DNA from: Oscillospiraceae bacterium
Lineage (GTDB): Bacteria; Bacillota; Clostridia; Oscillospirales; Oscillospiraceae
Direction of reading: 5' to 3'
Length of the DNA: 64,000 bases
Assembly: GCA_017429835.1 (NCBI GenBank)
Contig: JAFROD010000011.1
Coordinates: forward strand, 1 to 64,000
Position 1 is the first letter of the stretch; the number at the start of each line of letters is the position of its first letter. Both the position numbers and the translations under genes were made by a program. Below, in pieces: positions 54,311-63,346 of this stretch. The notes under the pieces are model-generated. The model did no database searches. It was not told the DNA's origin and worked only from the letters and a program-made list of their open reading frames with translations.

Positions 54311-55516
54311 ATCCGCGGGGATGGAGTCGATGATTTCTATGAGCTGTTCTTTCGCCAGCAGACCGCCGATCGAGACCACGTAACTGCCCGCGTTCCACGC
54401 AGCGCGCCAGTTTCCGGTGTTTGTGAACAGGTAAAACAGCTTGCCGTTCGACATATATTTCTCCGGCACGACGTCGTCCATCTGCAACGCAAGGTTGTTC
54501 AGCGCGTTTGCGTCGGCATATCGGCTGATTTCAATGTTGAGGAAGCTGCCGCCGTTTTCGTACACCGCGACCATACCGCAGCACAGTTCGGTATTGATCC
54601 GCTCGATCGCAGAAAGCGCATAACCCGTTGGGATCTGTGTCGGCGCGAGGTCCGCGGGCAGACCCAATCCTGTCAGCACGCTTTGCATTTCACTCTGCGT
54701 TTCCTGCGCAGGCTGCGGTTCAAATTCGATGATGATGCCGTGGCTGTTCGGGTCGGGGGGATAGGCGAGGTTGTCAACGACGTCGTTGAGTATCCAGCCG
54801 CCGCGGGCGGCGTCATACTCTACCGTAACGATCCATTCCTGTTCGCCGTCCCATTCGTAGGTCGGCTCGCCGTCTGCCCAGTAATCGCAAGCCCACGAGT
54901 CGGGAGAGTTCAGCATGCCACCTACCGGCGCGTCCTCACCGTCAATGAAGAAGTAATCCCTACTGTTCTCCGCTCTTTTTGCGCCGATCAGAAAGACCGT
55001 ATCCTGATTCTGCTCTGACAGCTCGGCAGTTACGTATTGAAATTCCTCCTCGCTGTCAAAGCGCGCCAGATAGCCGCCCGCTTCTTTTGCGTATTTCTGC
55101 GCTTCCTCCCAGGAGTACATGCCGTAGACGAATTCGTAGGTGTGACCCTGCGGGTCGTACTGCGCGGTCTCGGCGCTGACGAATTTGAAGATCTCGCCGG
55201 TCCAGCTCGCCAATGCGCCGAATGCGTCGATCCCCGCCGCCTGCACGCCGAGCAGCGCGAGAAAGAGAGCTGCGGCGATCGCAGCGGCGATGATTGCCGC
55301 TTTCCAGGCGCGCCGCATGGCGGACGGTCGCGCGTTTCCGCTGCTGCGGAGGATTTCACGGCAGAGCGCGTCTGCGGTGTCCGGCACGGCGGGATCCTTT
55401 GCCGCTTCATATTCCTCCAGCGTCGTTTTGCCGAGCGTCTCGGCGTATGCGTCCATCATCTGCGAGAGGAATGCGCGTTCCCGTGCTTCCTGTGTCGACG
55501 GTTTTCTATTATCCAC
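54308..55516 (-). CDS. Membrane anti-sigma-like protein with C-type lectin domain
   Basis: A 402-residue single-pass membrane protein. The N-terminal ~80 residues are cytoplasmic. A membrane segment follows (AAIIAAAIAAALFLALLGV, ~85-105). The outside part begins with a C-type-lectin-like domain (~125-270; YEFVYGMYSWEEAQKYAKEAG, GYLARFDSEEEFQYV, WILNDV). A DUF4367-like C-terminus follows (~300-400; LPADLAPTQIPTGYALSAI, FYLFTNTGNWRAAWNAGSYV). It overlaps the ECF sigma gene by 8 bases, so it is probably its membrane regulator, as in RsgI-type sensors. A clear anti-sigma motif is not visible. The start is GTG 55516 with GGAGGGG upstream. Confidence 0.82.
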   Translation of the reverse strand: MDNRKPSTQEARERAFLSQMMDAYAETLGKTTLEEYEAAKDPAVPDTADALCREILRSSGNARPSAMRRAWKAAIIAAAIAAALFLALLGVQAAGIDAFGALASWTGEIFKFVSAETAQYDPQGHTYEFVYGMYSWEEAQKYAKEAGGYLARFDSEEEFQYVTAELSEQNQDTVFLIGAKRAENSRDYFFIDGEDAPVGGMLNSPDSWACDYWADGEPTYEWDGEQEWIVTVEYDAARGGWILNDVVDNLAYPPDPNSHGIIIEFEPQPAQETQSEMQSVLTGLGLPADLAPTQIPTGYALSAIERINTELCCGMVAVYENGGSFLNIEISRYADANALNNLALQMDDVVPEKYMSNGKLFYLFTNTGNWRAAWNAGSYVVSIGGLLAKEQLIEIIDSIPAD

Positions 55517-56063
55517 GGCGATTCCCCTCCATTTCACGCAAAAGTCTCTCGGCGCGCTTGCGTACGCGGCTGAGGATGGCGCGAACGCTGGCTGGCTTGC
55601 AATGCAGCTCTTTTGCCAACTGCTCTGCAGAGCAGCCCTCCAGATACCATGCTTCCAGAATCCTCCGGTCGCCGGGAGAAAGCGCGTCCATGAGCTGCAT
55701 CACGTCCAGCTTTTCATCCGCGTCGAGCGGTACGCTGTCCGTCAGAGCGTCCGCCAGCTCTGCCGCTTCGTCGTCAAGCGGTACGGTGATCAGGCGGCGC
55801 TCCTTACCGGCGCGGTTAAAGTATGTCCGCCTGACCGTCAGGACGATGTAGGCGGCAGTTTTATATCGGTTCAGAGAAGAAACCGTATCAATGTTTCGCA
55901 TCAGGGCGATCAAACTGTCCTGCATGACCTCCTCGACTTCCTCCGGTGCAGCGGTCAGACAGCGGGCGGTGTGCGCCATCAGCCCCTTATAGGCGTCATA
56001 AAGATCGGAAACCGCCTGTTTTTGCGTCGGAGAGAGCGGCGGGACGTCTTTCTTTTTCCGCAT
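55509..56063 (-). CDS. ECF-type RNA polymerase sigma factor
   Basis: A 184-residue sigma-70-family protein with sigma2 (~20-85; AYKGLMAHTARCLTAAPEEV, EVMQDSLIALMRNI) and sigma4 (~125-175; LSPGDRRILEAWYLEGCSAE, QLAKELHCKPASVRAILSRV). Region 3 is short, as in ECF factors. ATG 56063 follows AAGGAG. It is first in a two-gene operon with the C-type-lectin membrane protein. The upstream region has a TATAAT; I could not identify an ECF-type autoregulated promoter with confidence. Confidence 0.9.
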   Translation of the reverse strand: MRKKKDVPPLSPTQKQAVSDLYDAYKGLMAHTARCLTAAPEEVEEVMQDSLIALMRNIDTVSSLNRYKTAAYIVLTVRRTYFNRAGKERRLITVPLDDEAAELADALTDSVPLDADEKLDVMQLMDALSPGDRRILEAWYLEGCSAEQLAKELHCKPASVRAILSRVRKRAERLLREMEGNRRG

Positions 56064-56096
56064 GAACTATGCTCCTTAATGGTTGTTTCTCCTTTC

Positions 56097-56102
56097 ATTA
56101 TA
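56097..56102 (-). promoter_or_regulatory. -10 box upstream of the ECF sigma gene
   Basis: On the minus strand GGC-TATAAT lies 34 bases before the start; no clear -35 is seen. Confidence 0.45.
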
Positions 56103-56186
56103 GCCAAAACGGCAACATTTTTCCACAAGTTTATTTTTCCGAAAACTGTTGCAAAACCCGAGGAAATACTGTCAATATAATAATAC

Positions 56187-56223
56187 AAAACGCAGCAGCG
56201 GGGTCTTCCGCTGCTGCGTTTCT
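56187..56223 (-). terminator. Terminator of the L,D-transpeptidase gene
   Basis: The stem AACGCAGCAGCGG/CCGCTGCTGCGTT with loop GGTCTT is A- and T-flanked and lies 11 bases after the stop. Confidence 0.85.
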
Positions 56224-56233
56224 CGTTGTTTTG

Positions 56234-58198
56234 TCAGTACACCACGACGGTGGTGCCGAGGGGGAGGGTCTCCATGAACGCGCTGTCCTCCAGCGTCATG
56301 CGGATGCAGCCGTGCGACGCGGGGTAGCCGAGCGTGCCGTCGAAGACGGAGCCGTCATATCCGTAGAGAATAGAATGGAAGCCGATGTCGCCGTTGAAGA
56401 GGGTGACGTTGGTGACGTAGTAGCTGTCGAAGTACCATGCGTCGCCGGACAGGTAGATCTCGGTGATGCTGACCGGCGTGGGGCAGTTGTTCGCGCCGCT
56501 GGAGCAGGGGAAGGTCTTGTAGACTTTCCAGTTTTCCTTCTCGCCGGTGAAGACGATGACCTTCTGCGTATAGCGGCTGACCCAGACCAGATAATTGGTC
56601 TTGCTGGAGTAGCCGTGCAGATCGACGAAGCCTTCCTTGGTGGCGTCGGAGTAGTCGACGGAGAAGTCGGTCGCGCCGGGAGGATCGTCGGGGATGTAGC
56701 AGTCCCAGCGCGGCACCCAGCCGCGCTGACCGTCGGTGCATTCGACGTAGAACCAGTAGCCCGCGGGGTGGAAGAGGTTGTAGACCGTCGTACCCTTGGG
56801 CAGATCGCGGATATAACCGCCGCCTCCCTCGTAGGAGTACAGGGCGGTGTCCTTCTCCACGGTGCAGGGAACGACCTGCGTTTTGACGGTTTGCAGCGCG
56901 CTGTCGTGCTCCTTGACGTAGCTCTGATACCAGGAGTCGTCGAGCGTGTCATAGGGGAGCGTGATGTCGAAATTGCCGGCGTTGATCGTGATGAGGGCGG
57001 CGGAGCCGGTGCCGTCGACGGTGACGTATCTGCCGTTTACGTCGATGGATTCCGCCTTGCCGCCGTTGACCGTCAGGCGGGTCTTGGCGGAGCAGACGAC
57101 TTTGCCGGGATTGCCGTTCACAGTGAGGTGACCGGCGCGCAGATCGGTCGTGCCGTAGTCGCCGGTCGCGTTCTGCGTGCCGTCCATGCTGACGAGCGAA
57201 TCCGCGTTGCCGTAGAACGTGCAGCCTGCGCCCCAGAGATAGACCTCCTGCGCCTTGCCGTTGACCTTGCCGCTCAGCGGCGCACAGACCAGACGCGCGG
57301 TCTTCAGACCGCTGAAATCGGCGTTGGTGTCCTTGCCGGAACGCACCATGACGCTGCCGGAAATGCTCCAGTCAATCGCGACGATCTTGGGGTCGATCGC
57401 CTGCCCGAGGATCAGCGTGCCGTCGAGCGTCAGCGAGGAGGGGAGACTCTTGCTGCCGCGGTAGAGTACCCAGCCGGAAGCGGGGATATCGGCGGGCGTG
57501 TCGGCAATGCAGTCGAACAGATTAAACAGAAGCTGCGCGACCTCGGCGCGGGTGATGGAGCTCTGCGGGTGGAACGAGCCGTCCTCGTAGCCGTTGGCAA
57601 GCCCCTGCTTCTTCATCGCGCTGAGCGCGTCGCGCGCCCAGGAGGAAACCTTGCCGCTGTCGGTGAAGGACTTATAAGCATCGCGGCTCAGATCGGCGAT
57701 GCCGAACGCGCGGGAGAGAACGACGATCGCCTGCTCGCGGGTGATGGGGGCGTTGGGCTGCATCGAGGTGGCGGAAACGCCGCCGAAAATGCCGGCGTTG
57801 ACCGCGCAGGACAGCTCCCTGCAGTACCAGGCGTTCGGATCGACGTCCGTGTAGGCGCTCAGATCGCACGGTTCGGACGCGCCGAGCAGACGCACGAGCA
57901 CCGCCGCCATTTCCGCGCGGGTGATGTTCGCCTTCGGGTTGAGATTGTGGTTTTCGTCGCCGGCAAGCACACCGTTTTCCACGGCGAAGACCAGCGCCGG
58001 ACGGCTCCAGTCGTTGGGGTACTCGTATTCGATCTTCGTCGGCTCCGTTGCTTCGGTGGGTTCGGTCGCCTCGGTTGCTTCGGTCGCGTCCGTTGCGGGC
58101 GGCACGACGGGCAGTTCGTTTTCAGCAAATACCGCAAAGCTCAAAAGAGCGCAGAGCGCGAGCAGCGCGGTCAGGATCATCAGAAATCTTTTGTTCAT
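56234..58198 (-). CDS. SLH-anchored L,D-transpeptidase (YkuD)
   Basis: A 654-residue exported protein. The signal peptide is MNKRFLMILTALLALCALLS. A Thr/Glu/Pro-rich linker (ATEATEATEPTEATEP) and three SLH domains (~65-230) follow. A beta-rich middle (~240-420) leads to an SH3-like segment (~440-500; LPKGTTVYNLFHPAGYWFYV). A C-terminal YkuD catalytic domain (~515-654) has the active-site motif SHGCIRM, with the catalytic Cys near 636, and a more distal HSILYG. It probably forms 3-3 peptidoglycan cross-links or attaches proteins at the wall. ATG 58198 follows GAGGAC. It is 11 bases after the M18 peptidase stop, so the two may be co-transcribed. Confidence 0.92.
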   Translation of the reverse strand: MNKRFLMILTALLALCALLSFAVFAENELPVVPPATDATEATEATEPTEATEPTKIEYEYPNDWSRPALVFAVENGVLAGDENHNLNPKANITRAEMAAVLVRLLGASEPCDLSAYTDVDPNAWYCRELSCAVNAGIFGGVSATSMQPNAPITREQAIVVLSRAFGIADLSRDAYKSFTDSGKVSSWARDALSAMKKQGLANGYEDGSFHPQSSITRAEVAQLLFNLFDCIADTPADIPASGWVLYRGSKSLPSSLTLDGTLILGQAIDPKIVAIDWSISGSVMVRSGKDTNADFSGLKTARLVCAPLSGKVNGKAQEVYLWGAGCTFYGNADSLVSMDGTQNATGDYGTTDLRAGHLTVNGNPGKVVCSAKTRLTVNGGKAESIDVNGRYVTVDGTGSAALITINAGNFDITLPYDTLDDSWYQSYVKEHDSALQTVKTQVVPCTVEKDTALYSYEGGGGYIRDLPKGTTVYNLFHPAGYWFYVECTDGQRGWVPRWDCYIPDDPPGATDFSVDYSDATKEGFVDLHGYSSKTNYLVWVSRYTQKVIVFTGEKENWKVYKTFPCSSGANNCPTPVSITEIYLSGDAWYFDSYYVTNVTLFNGDIGFHSILYGYDGSVFDGTLGYPASHGCIRMTLEDSAFMETLPLGTTVVVY

Positions 58199-58209
58199 GG
58201 GTCGTCCTC

Positions 58210-59478
58210 TCAGTCGTCAAAAAATGCTTCGCACAGGCGGCAGATCGCTTCCTGATCCCGCGCGCCCATCGTCTCGCAGGCGGAGTGCATGGCAAGGATC
58301 GGAACGCCGATATCCGCAGCGGGCATGGCGAGCAGCGCCGATGCCATCGAGCCGACGGTGCTGCCGCCGGGCAGGTCAGCGCGGTTCATGTAGATTTGCA
58401 GGGGAACGTCGTGCTTTTCGCACAGCGCGCGAATCACCGCGCAGGTCTCCGCCTCGGAGGAATAGCGCGGACTGCGCTTGAGCGCGACGCCGCCGTTCAG
58501 CACGGGCGCGTGCGCGGGGTCGGCAAATTCCATGTGATTCGGATGTGCGGCGTGCGCTACGTCGCACGAGAGCAGAAAACCGCGGGTGCAGGCGTCGAAG
58601 AATGCGGCGCGATCCATGCCGAGGGCCAGCGCGATCTTCTCCAGCACGATCTGCAGCGTCGCGCTGTCCGCGCCGTGGCGGGTGTTGCTGCCGATCTCCT
58701 CGTTGTCGTAGAGCACCGCGACGTTGATCCCTTTGCCGCTGGCAAGGCAGAGCCCCTCCAGACAGGCGTGCACGCTCGTCAGGTTGTCCAGCCGCGGCGA
58801 GGACAAAAAGTCGCGCTCAAAGCCGACGCGCCGGGGCTGCTCCGCGCAGTAGACGTACAGCTCAAAGGAGAGAACGTCCTCCTTGGAAACGCCGAGCTTG
58901 TCCGCCAACTTTCCGACCAGATAGCCGTCCTTGCTCCAACCCTCGCGCACGGTGCGGCAGAGCGGCAACATGTCGACGTTGGGCTTGGTGGCGACGCCTT
59001 TGTTGACCTCGCGGTTCATGTGGATCGCAAGATTCGGGATCGTCAAAAGCGGCTCGTTCCACGAAACGAGGCGGACGTCGGGCCGCATGGGGTCGTCCGT
59101 CCGGACGGCGGCGATGCCCGCCAGTGAAAGCGGCCGGTCAAGCCACGTGTTCAGGATCGCGCCGCCGTACGGCTCGACGCTGAGCCGGCAGCAGCCGCCG
59201 GCGACCTGCTCCGGCGCGGGCTTGACGCGCAGGCAGGGCCAGTCGGTGTGTGCGGCGGCGATGCGGAAATAATCCGCCTGCTGACCGACCGTAAAGGCGA
59301 TCAGCGCGGTGCCGTGCGGGACGTAGTATTTCCCGCCGCGCTCTACGGAGAATGCGGCGTGCAGCGGCAGCTCAGAAAAGCCCTGCCCGCGCAGATACTC
59401 GCCTGCGGCGGCGACGGTATGATAAGGAGAGACGCCGCTTTCCAGCCAGCGGCAGAGCTCCGCAACAGAATCAGACAT
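58210..59478 (-). CDS. M18-family aminopeptidase
   Basis: A 422-residue zinc aminopeptidase (aspartyl aminopeptidase type, ApeB-like). Metal and catalytic motifs are AAAHTDWPCLRVKP (zinc His, near 80), the catalytic stretch LYDNEEIGSNTRHG (near 260), DLPGGSTVGSMASA and ILAMHSACETMGARD near the C-terminus. Length is normal. ATG 59478 has TAGGAG upstream. The same frame is open for 1,279 codons further upstream across other genes, but this is a chance opening opposite the YdjI/YdjG/YdjH-like genes. Confidence 0.93.
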   Translation of the reverse strand: MSDSVAELCRWLESGVSPYHTVAAAGEYLRGQGFSELPLHAAFSVERGGKYYVPHGTALIAFTVGQQADYFRIAAAHTDWPCLRVKPAPEQVAGGCCRLSVEPYGGAILNTWLDRPLSLAGIAAVRTDDPMRPDVRLVSWNEPLLTIPNLAIHMNREVNKGVATKPNVDMLPLCRTVREGWSKDGYLVGKLADKLGVSKEDVLSFELYVYCAEQPRRVGFERDFLSSPRLDNLTSVHACLEGLCLASGKGINVAVLYDNEEIGSNTRHGADSATLQIVLEKIALALGMDRAAFFDACTRGFLLSCDVAHAAHPNHMEFADPAHAPVLNGGVALKRSPRYSSEAETCAVIRALCEKHDVPLQIYMNRADLPGGSTVGSMASALLAMPAADIGVPILAMHSACETMGARDQEAICRLCEAFFDD

Positions 59479-59508
59479 AGTCAATTCTCCTAACGCATAA
59501 TTACCGAT

Positions 59509-59537
59509 AGTATAACATATATTCTCTGCGGACGCAA
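59509..59537 (-). promoter_or_regulatory. Promoter of the M18 peptidase gene
   Basis: On the minus strand TTGCGT and TATACT are separated by 17 bases. Confidence 0.65.
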
Positions 59538-59682
59538 CGCAGAAAAACCGTTTTTTCCGCAATTCCGTCAGTTTTTTCCGCGATCGCGGTTTTTGCGCAA
59601 AAAATGAAAAATGGTATAGGAAAACGCTGAAAGATGTGCTATAATATCTGCGGTCATATATACACCGAAAGGAGAATAAACT

Positions 59683-60993
59683 ATGGGACTTATCAAAGCA
59701 GGACTCGGCGCATTGGGCGGCGTACTGGCTGACCAGTGGAAGGAATTTTTCTATTGCGAGGCATTGGATAAGGACGTGCTTGTGGTCAAGGGCCAGAAGC
59801 GCATCGGCAACCGTTCCTCCAATACGAAGGGCAGCGACAATATCATCTCCAACGGCTCCGGCATCGCGGTTGCCGACGGTCAGTGCATGATCATTGTCGA
59901 GCAGGGCAAGATCGTTGAGGTCTGCGCGGAGCCCGGCGAATTTACATACGACACTTCCACCGAGCCGAGCATCTTCACCGGCAAGCTGAGCACCAGCATC
60001 AAGGAGACCTTCAAGCTCATCGGCAAGCGTTTCACCTACGGCGGCGACACCGGCAAGGATCAGCGCGTGTACTACTTCAACACCAAGGAGATCCTGGACA
60101 ACAAGTACGGCACCGCCACCCCAATCCCGTTCCGCGTCGTCGTTGACGAGCAGCTCAATTACAAGCTCTCCGTCGACCTGCGCTGCAACGGCGTCTATTC
60201 CTACCATATCTGCGACCCGCTGCTGTTCTACACTAACGTCTGCGGCAACGTCGCCGCGGAATATCGCCGCGATCAGATCGACGGCCAGCTCAAGGGCGAG
60301 CTCCTGAGCGCGCTGCAGCCGGCGCTGGCAAAGATCTCCGCGAAGAAGGTCATGTACTACGAGATCCCCGCGCATACCGAGGAGATTTCCCAGGCACTGA
60401 ACGAGGTGCTGAGCGAGCAGTGGCGTGAGCGCCGCGGCATCGAGGTCGTTTCCTTCACCGTCAACTCCGTCTCCGTGCCTGACGATCAGCGCAAGAAGAT
60501 CACCGAGTGGGAAGAAAACGCGATGACCACCAACGTCCATACCGCCGCCGCCCGTATGGTCGGCGCGCAGAGCGACGCGATGCGTGCGGCAGCCTCCAAC
60601 GCCAACGGTGCGATGGCTGGCTTCATGGGCATGGGCATGGCGCAGGGTCTGGGCGGCACGACCGCGCAGAATCTCTACGCGATGGCGGCGCAGGAGCCCG
60701 CTCCGGCAGCGCCCGCCGCTCCCGCGGCAGGCGGCTGGACGTGCAAGTGCGGCGCGGTCAACACCGGCAAGTTCTGCGCCGAATGCGGCAGCCCGAAGCC
60801 CGCAGAGGGTTGGACGTGCAAGTGCGGCACGGTCAATAAGGGCAAGTTCTGCGCAGAGTGCGGCAGCCCGAAGCCCGCAGGAGAACCGCTGTACAAGTGC
60901 GACAAGTGCGGCTGGGAGCCGGAGGATCCGCGCCATCCGCCGAAGTTCTGCCCGGAATGCGGCGACCCCTTTGACGACAAGGACATTAAGTGA
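59683..60993 (+). CDS. ydjI: SPFH-domain protein with C-terminal zinc ribbons (YdjI-like)
   Basis: A 436-residue protein. The SPFH/Band-7 domain (~20-290) is the YdjI / 'virion core protein' type, starting MGLIKAGLGALGGVLADQWK with FFYCEALDKDVLV. No membrane segment is seen. An Ala/Met/Gly-rich linker (~290-345) is followed by three zinc ribbons (WTCKCGAVNTGKFCAECG twice, then CDKCGWEPEDP...CPECG). In Bacillus the ydjG-ydjH-ydjI products form a membrane complex that recruits the phage-shock protein YdjF/PspA. Here the order is ydjI-ydjG-ydjH and no pspA is visible. The ATG at 59683 follows AAAGGAG. A TATAAT lies at 59640-59645. Confidence 0.88.
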   Translation: MGLIKAGLGALGGVLADQWKEFFYCEALDKDVLVVKGQKRIGNRSSNTKGSDNIISNGSGIAVADGQCMIIVEQGKIVEVCAEPGEFTYDTSTEPSIFTGKLSTSIKETFKLIGKRFTYGGDTGKDQRVYYFNTKEILDNKYGTATPIPFRVVVDEQLNYKLSVDLRCNGVYSYHICDPLLFYTNVCGNVAAEYRRDQIDGQLKGELLSALQPALAKISAKKVMYYEIPAHTEEISQALNEVLSEQWRERRGIEVVSFTVNSVSVPDDQRKKITEWEENAMTTNVHTAAARMVGAQSDAMRAAASNANGAMAGFMGMGMAQGLGGTTAQNLYAMAAQEPAPAAPAAPAAGGWTCKCGAVNTGKFCAECGSPKPAEGWTCKCGTVNKGKFCAECGSPKPAGEPLYKCDKCGWEPEDPRHPPKFCPECGDPFDDKDIK

Positions 60994-61001
60994 TGATGAC
61001 C

Positions 61002-61029
61002 GGTCTGGCATCCGTTCGGATGCCAGACC
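61002..61029 (+). other. Intercistronic hairpin
   Basis: GGTCTGGCATCCG-TT-CGGATGCCAGACC is a perfect 13-bp stem between the SPFH gene and the next gene. There is no T-tract, so it is more likely an RNA processing or stability element than a terminator. Confidence 0.7.
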
Positions 61030-61050
61030 ATAATCTAATGAGGTTATTTC

Positions 61051-62148
61051 ATGGCAACGATTCTTGAGTATAAATGTCCCTGCTGCGACGGCAAGATCGA
61101 ATTCGACAGCAGTCTGCAGCAGATGAAATGCCCCTTCTGCGACACGACCTTCGACGTCAGCACCCTGCAGGACTACGACGAGATCCTCAGCCAGCAGGCG
61201 CCTCAGGAGGAAATGCACTGGGACACGGACGCGGGCTCCGAATGGGGGCAGGACGAGGCGGCGAATATGGGTGTCTTCGCCTGCACTTCCTGCGGCGGCG
61301 AGCTTGTGACGAACGCCACAACAGCGGCGACGAGCTGCCCCTTCTGCGGCAACCCCGTCGTGCTGGCGGGCAGACTCTCCGGCGATCTGAAACCGGACTA
61401 CGTTATCCCGTTCAAGCTGGACAAGGAAGCTGCAAAAGCCGCCCTGAAGAAGCATATCGGCTCCAAGAAGCTGGTGCCTAAGCTCTTCAGCAGCGACAAC
61501 CATCTTGACGAGATCAAGGGCGTCTACGTTCCGTTCTGGCTCTTTGACGCCGATGCGGACGCCAACATCGAGTACCGCGCGACCCGCGTCCGCGCGTGGA
61601 GCGACACCCACTACAACTATACCGAGACGAGCTTTTTCGCCCTCCAGCGCGCCGGACGCATCAGCTTTGACCGCGTCCCCGTGGACGGCTCGAGCAAGAT
61701 GGCGGACGACCTGATGGAATCCATAGAACCGTTCGACTTCTCGCAGGCGGTGCCGTTCCAGACGGCGTATCTGTCCGGCTTCCTGGCGGATCGCTACGAC
61801 GTCACGGCGGAGGACAGCGTCGCGCGCGCCAACGAGCGCGTGAAGCGCAGCACGGAGGACGCGTTTGCGCAGACGGCGACGGGTTATGCGACTTGCACGC
61901 CGAAGAACAGCAACATCATCCTCTCCAACGGCAAGGCGAAGTACGCCCTCTATCCGGTCTGGCTGCTGCAGACGAGCTGGCAGGGGAACAACTACCTGTT
62001 TGCGATGAACGGTCAGACGGGCAAGATGGTCGGCGATCTGCCGATGGACAAAGGCGCGTACTGGCGCTGGTTTGCGCTCTGGACGGCGATCCTCGGCGCA
62101 GTGTCCTTCGGCGTGCTGATGCTGCTGCGCCTGATGGGCATTCTGTAG
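61051..62148 (+). CDS. ydjG: TFIIB-type zinc-ribbon membrane protein (YdjG-like)
   Basis: A 365-residue protein with an N-terminal zinc ribbon (CPCCDGKIEFDSSLQQMKCP, then FCDTTF) and a second one near 75-100 (FACTSCGGELV; SCPFCGNPVVLAG). A beta-rich middle (YVIPFKLDKEAAKAALKKHI, KGVYVPFWLFDADADANIEY) leads to one C-terminal membrane helix (WTAILGAVSFGVLMLLRLM). This is the layout of Bacillus YdjG. It lies between the SPFH and TPM genes. The ATG at 61051 follows TGAGG. Likely a membrane-complex component. Confidence 0.85.
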   Translation: MATILEYKCPCCDGKIEFDSSLQQMKCPFCDTTFDVSTLQDYDEILSQQAPQEEMHWDTDAGSEWGQDEAANMGVFACTSCGGELVTNATTAATSCPFCGNPVVLAGRLSGDLKPDYVIPFKLDKEAAKAALKKHIGSKKLVPKLFSSDNHLDEIKGVYVPFWLFDADADANIEYRATRVRAWSDTHYNYTETSFFALQRAGRISFDRVPVDGSSKMADDLMESIEPFDFSQAVPFQTAYLSGFLADRYDVTAEDSVARANERVKRSTEDAFAQTATGYATCTPKNSNIILSNGKAKYALYPVWLLQTSWQGNNYLFAMNGQTGKMVGDLPMDKGAYWRWFALWTAILGAVSFGVLMLLRLMGIL

Positions 62149-62160
62149 GAGGGGAGCGGT

Positions 62161-63333
62161 ATGAAAAAACGACTGATATCTCTCCTCTTCGTCCTTGCGC
62201 TGTGCGTGCTGACCGTCCTGCCTGTTTTCGCTTCTTCGGGAAGCTTCGTCTATGACTTCTGCGACACGGGGATCGACTCTGCCGCCCTCTCGGACGAGGC
62301 GCAGGCGATCTATAACGAAACCGGCGTCGCGCTGTATTTCATCATCACGGACGATCTGGGCGACCTGGATTCCGAAGCGTTTGTCAATCAGTTCGCGCAG
62401 GAGCACGATTTCATTGCCGACCGCGTCGTTCTGCTGGAAGGCCCGACCTCCTATTACATCTGCGCCTCCGGCACGCAGACGCAGTTTATGACGGAGCAAG
62501 ACGTCGTCGCGATGCGCGAAGCTTACGTAGACGCCGACACCTACGCGGACGGCGTCCGCGCCTATTACAGCGCCGCGCTTGCCGTGCTGTCGCAGTCCGA
62601 CCGAACGCTCACGCTGCCGACGGACGCGACCGAAAGCGTGGTTATCCCCGGCGGCGAGGAGACCTCCGAGCATTCCAAACGGCTGGTCGACGACGGCGAG
62701 CTCTTGACGGCGAAGCAGGAGACTGCGATCGCGCAAAAGCTCGATGAGGTCAGTGAAAAGCACGACCTCGACCTTGTGGTCGTCACCGTGAGGTCGCTGG
62801 ACGGCAAGAGCGGCGAAGCGTTTGCGGACGACTATTACGACTACAACGGCTACCGCAAGGACGGCGTTCTGCTGCTCTACTGTCCGAACGAGCACGCGCG
62901 CCATATCAGCACGACCGGCGACGCGATCGGGATATTCGACGACGACGCTCTGGACGAGCTGATCGACGGGATCCTTCCGTATTTCAACCGCGGCGACTTC
63001 AACGGCGCCTGCCTTTCCTTCGCGGACATCTGCGATGAGATCGTCACGTCGGCGCGCGCTTTCCCGTGGGGCATGTTGGTGATCGCGCTCCTGCTCGGCG
63101 CGGGCCTTGCCTGGCTGATCCCGATGAGCTCGATGAAGGGCGCGCTGAAATCCGTCCGTTCGCAGGCGGCGGCGTCCGACTATGTCCGCGCCGGCAGCAT
63201 GAGCCTGACGCAGAACCGCGACGTCTTCCTGTACGCCAACGTCACACGGACGGCGATCCCGAAGGAACGCTCCTCCGGCGGCGGTACCCACGTCGGCTCC
63301 TCCGGCACGAGTCACGGCGGCAGAAGTTTCTGA
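62161..63333 (+). CDS. ydjH: TPM-domain membrane protein (YdjH-like), duplicated TPM
   Basis: A 390-residue exported/membrane protein. The signal peptide is MKKRLISLLFVLALCVLTVL. A first, diverged TPM-like domain (~30-135; SDEAQAIYNETGVALYFIIT) is followed by a canonical TPM domain (~170-300; LLTAKQETAIAQKLDEVSEK, DLVVVTVRSLDG, DDYYDYNGYRKDGVLLLYC). A membrane segment (MLVIALLLGAGLAWLIPM, ~304-322) and a Ser/Gly/His-rich tail (SSGGGTHVGSSGTSHGGRSF) close it. The tail is typical of YdjH/YgcG proteins. It starts 12 bases after the YdjG-like gene with AGGAGGGG upstream. Third gene of the operon. Confidence 0.87.
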   Translation: MKKRLISLLFVLALCVLTVLPVFASSGSFVYDFCDTGIDSAALSDEAQAIYNETGVALYFIITDDLGDLDSEAFVNQFAQEHDFIADRVVLLEGPTSYYICASGTQTQFMTEQDVVAMREAYVDADTYADGVRAYYSAALAVLSQSDRTLTLPTDATESVVIPGGEETSEHSKRLVDDGELLTAKQETAIAQKLDEVSEKHDLDLVVVTVRSLDGKSGEAFADDYYDYNGYRKDGVLLLYCPNEHARHISTTGDAIGIFDDDALDELIDGILPYFNRGDFNGACLSFADICDEIVTSARAFPWGMLVIALLLGAGLAWLIPMSSMKGALKSVRSQAAASDYVRAGSMSLTQNRDVFLYANVTRTAIPKERSSGGGTHVGSSGTSHGGRSF

Positions 63334-63346
63334 GTGAGGTGCAAGT

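Noticed and set aside
59479..63315. A 1701-codon open frame on the minus strand that includes the M18 peptidase
   Set aside because: Only the last 422 codons (58210-59478) match a family. The rest lies opposite the SPFH, zinc-ribbon and TPM genes, has a biased low-complexity composition, and is explained by the high GC third positions of the plus-strand genes.
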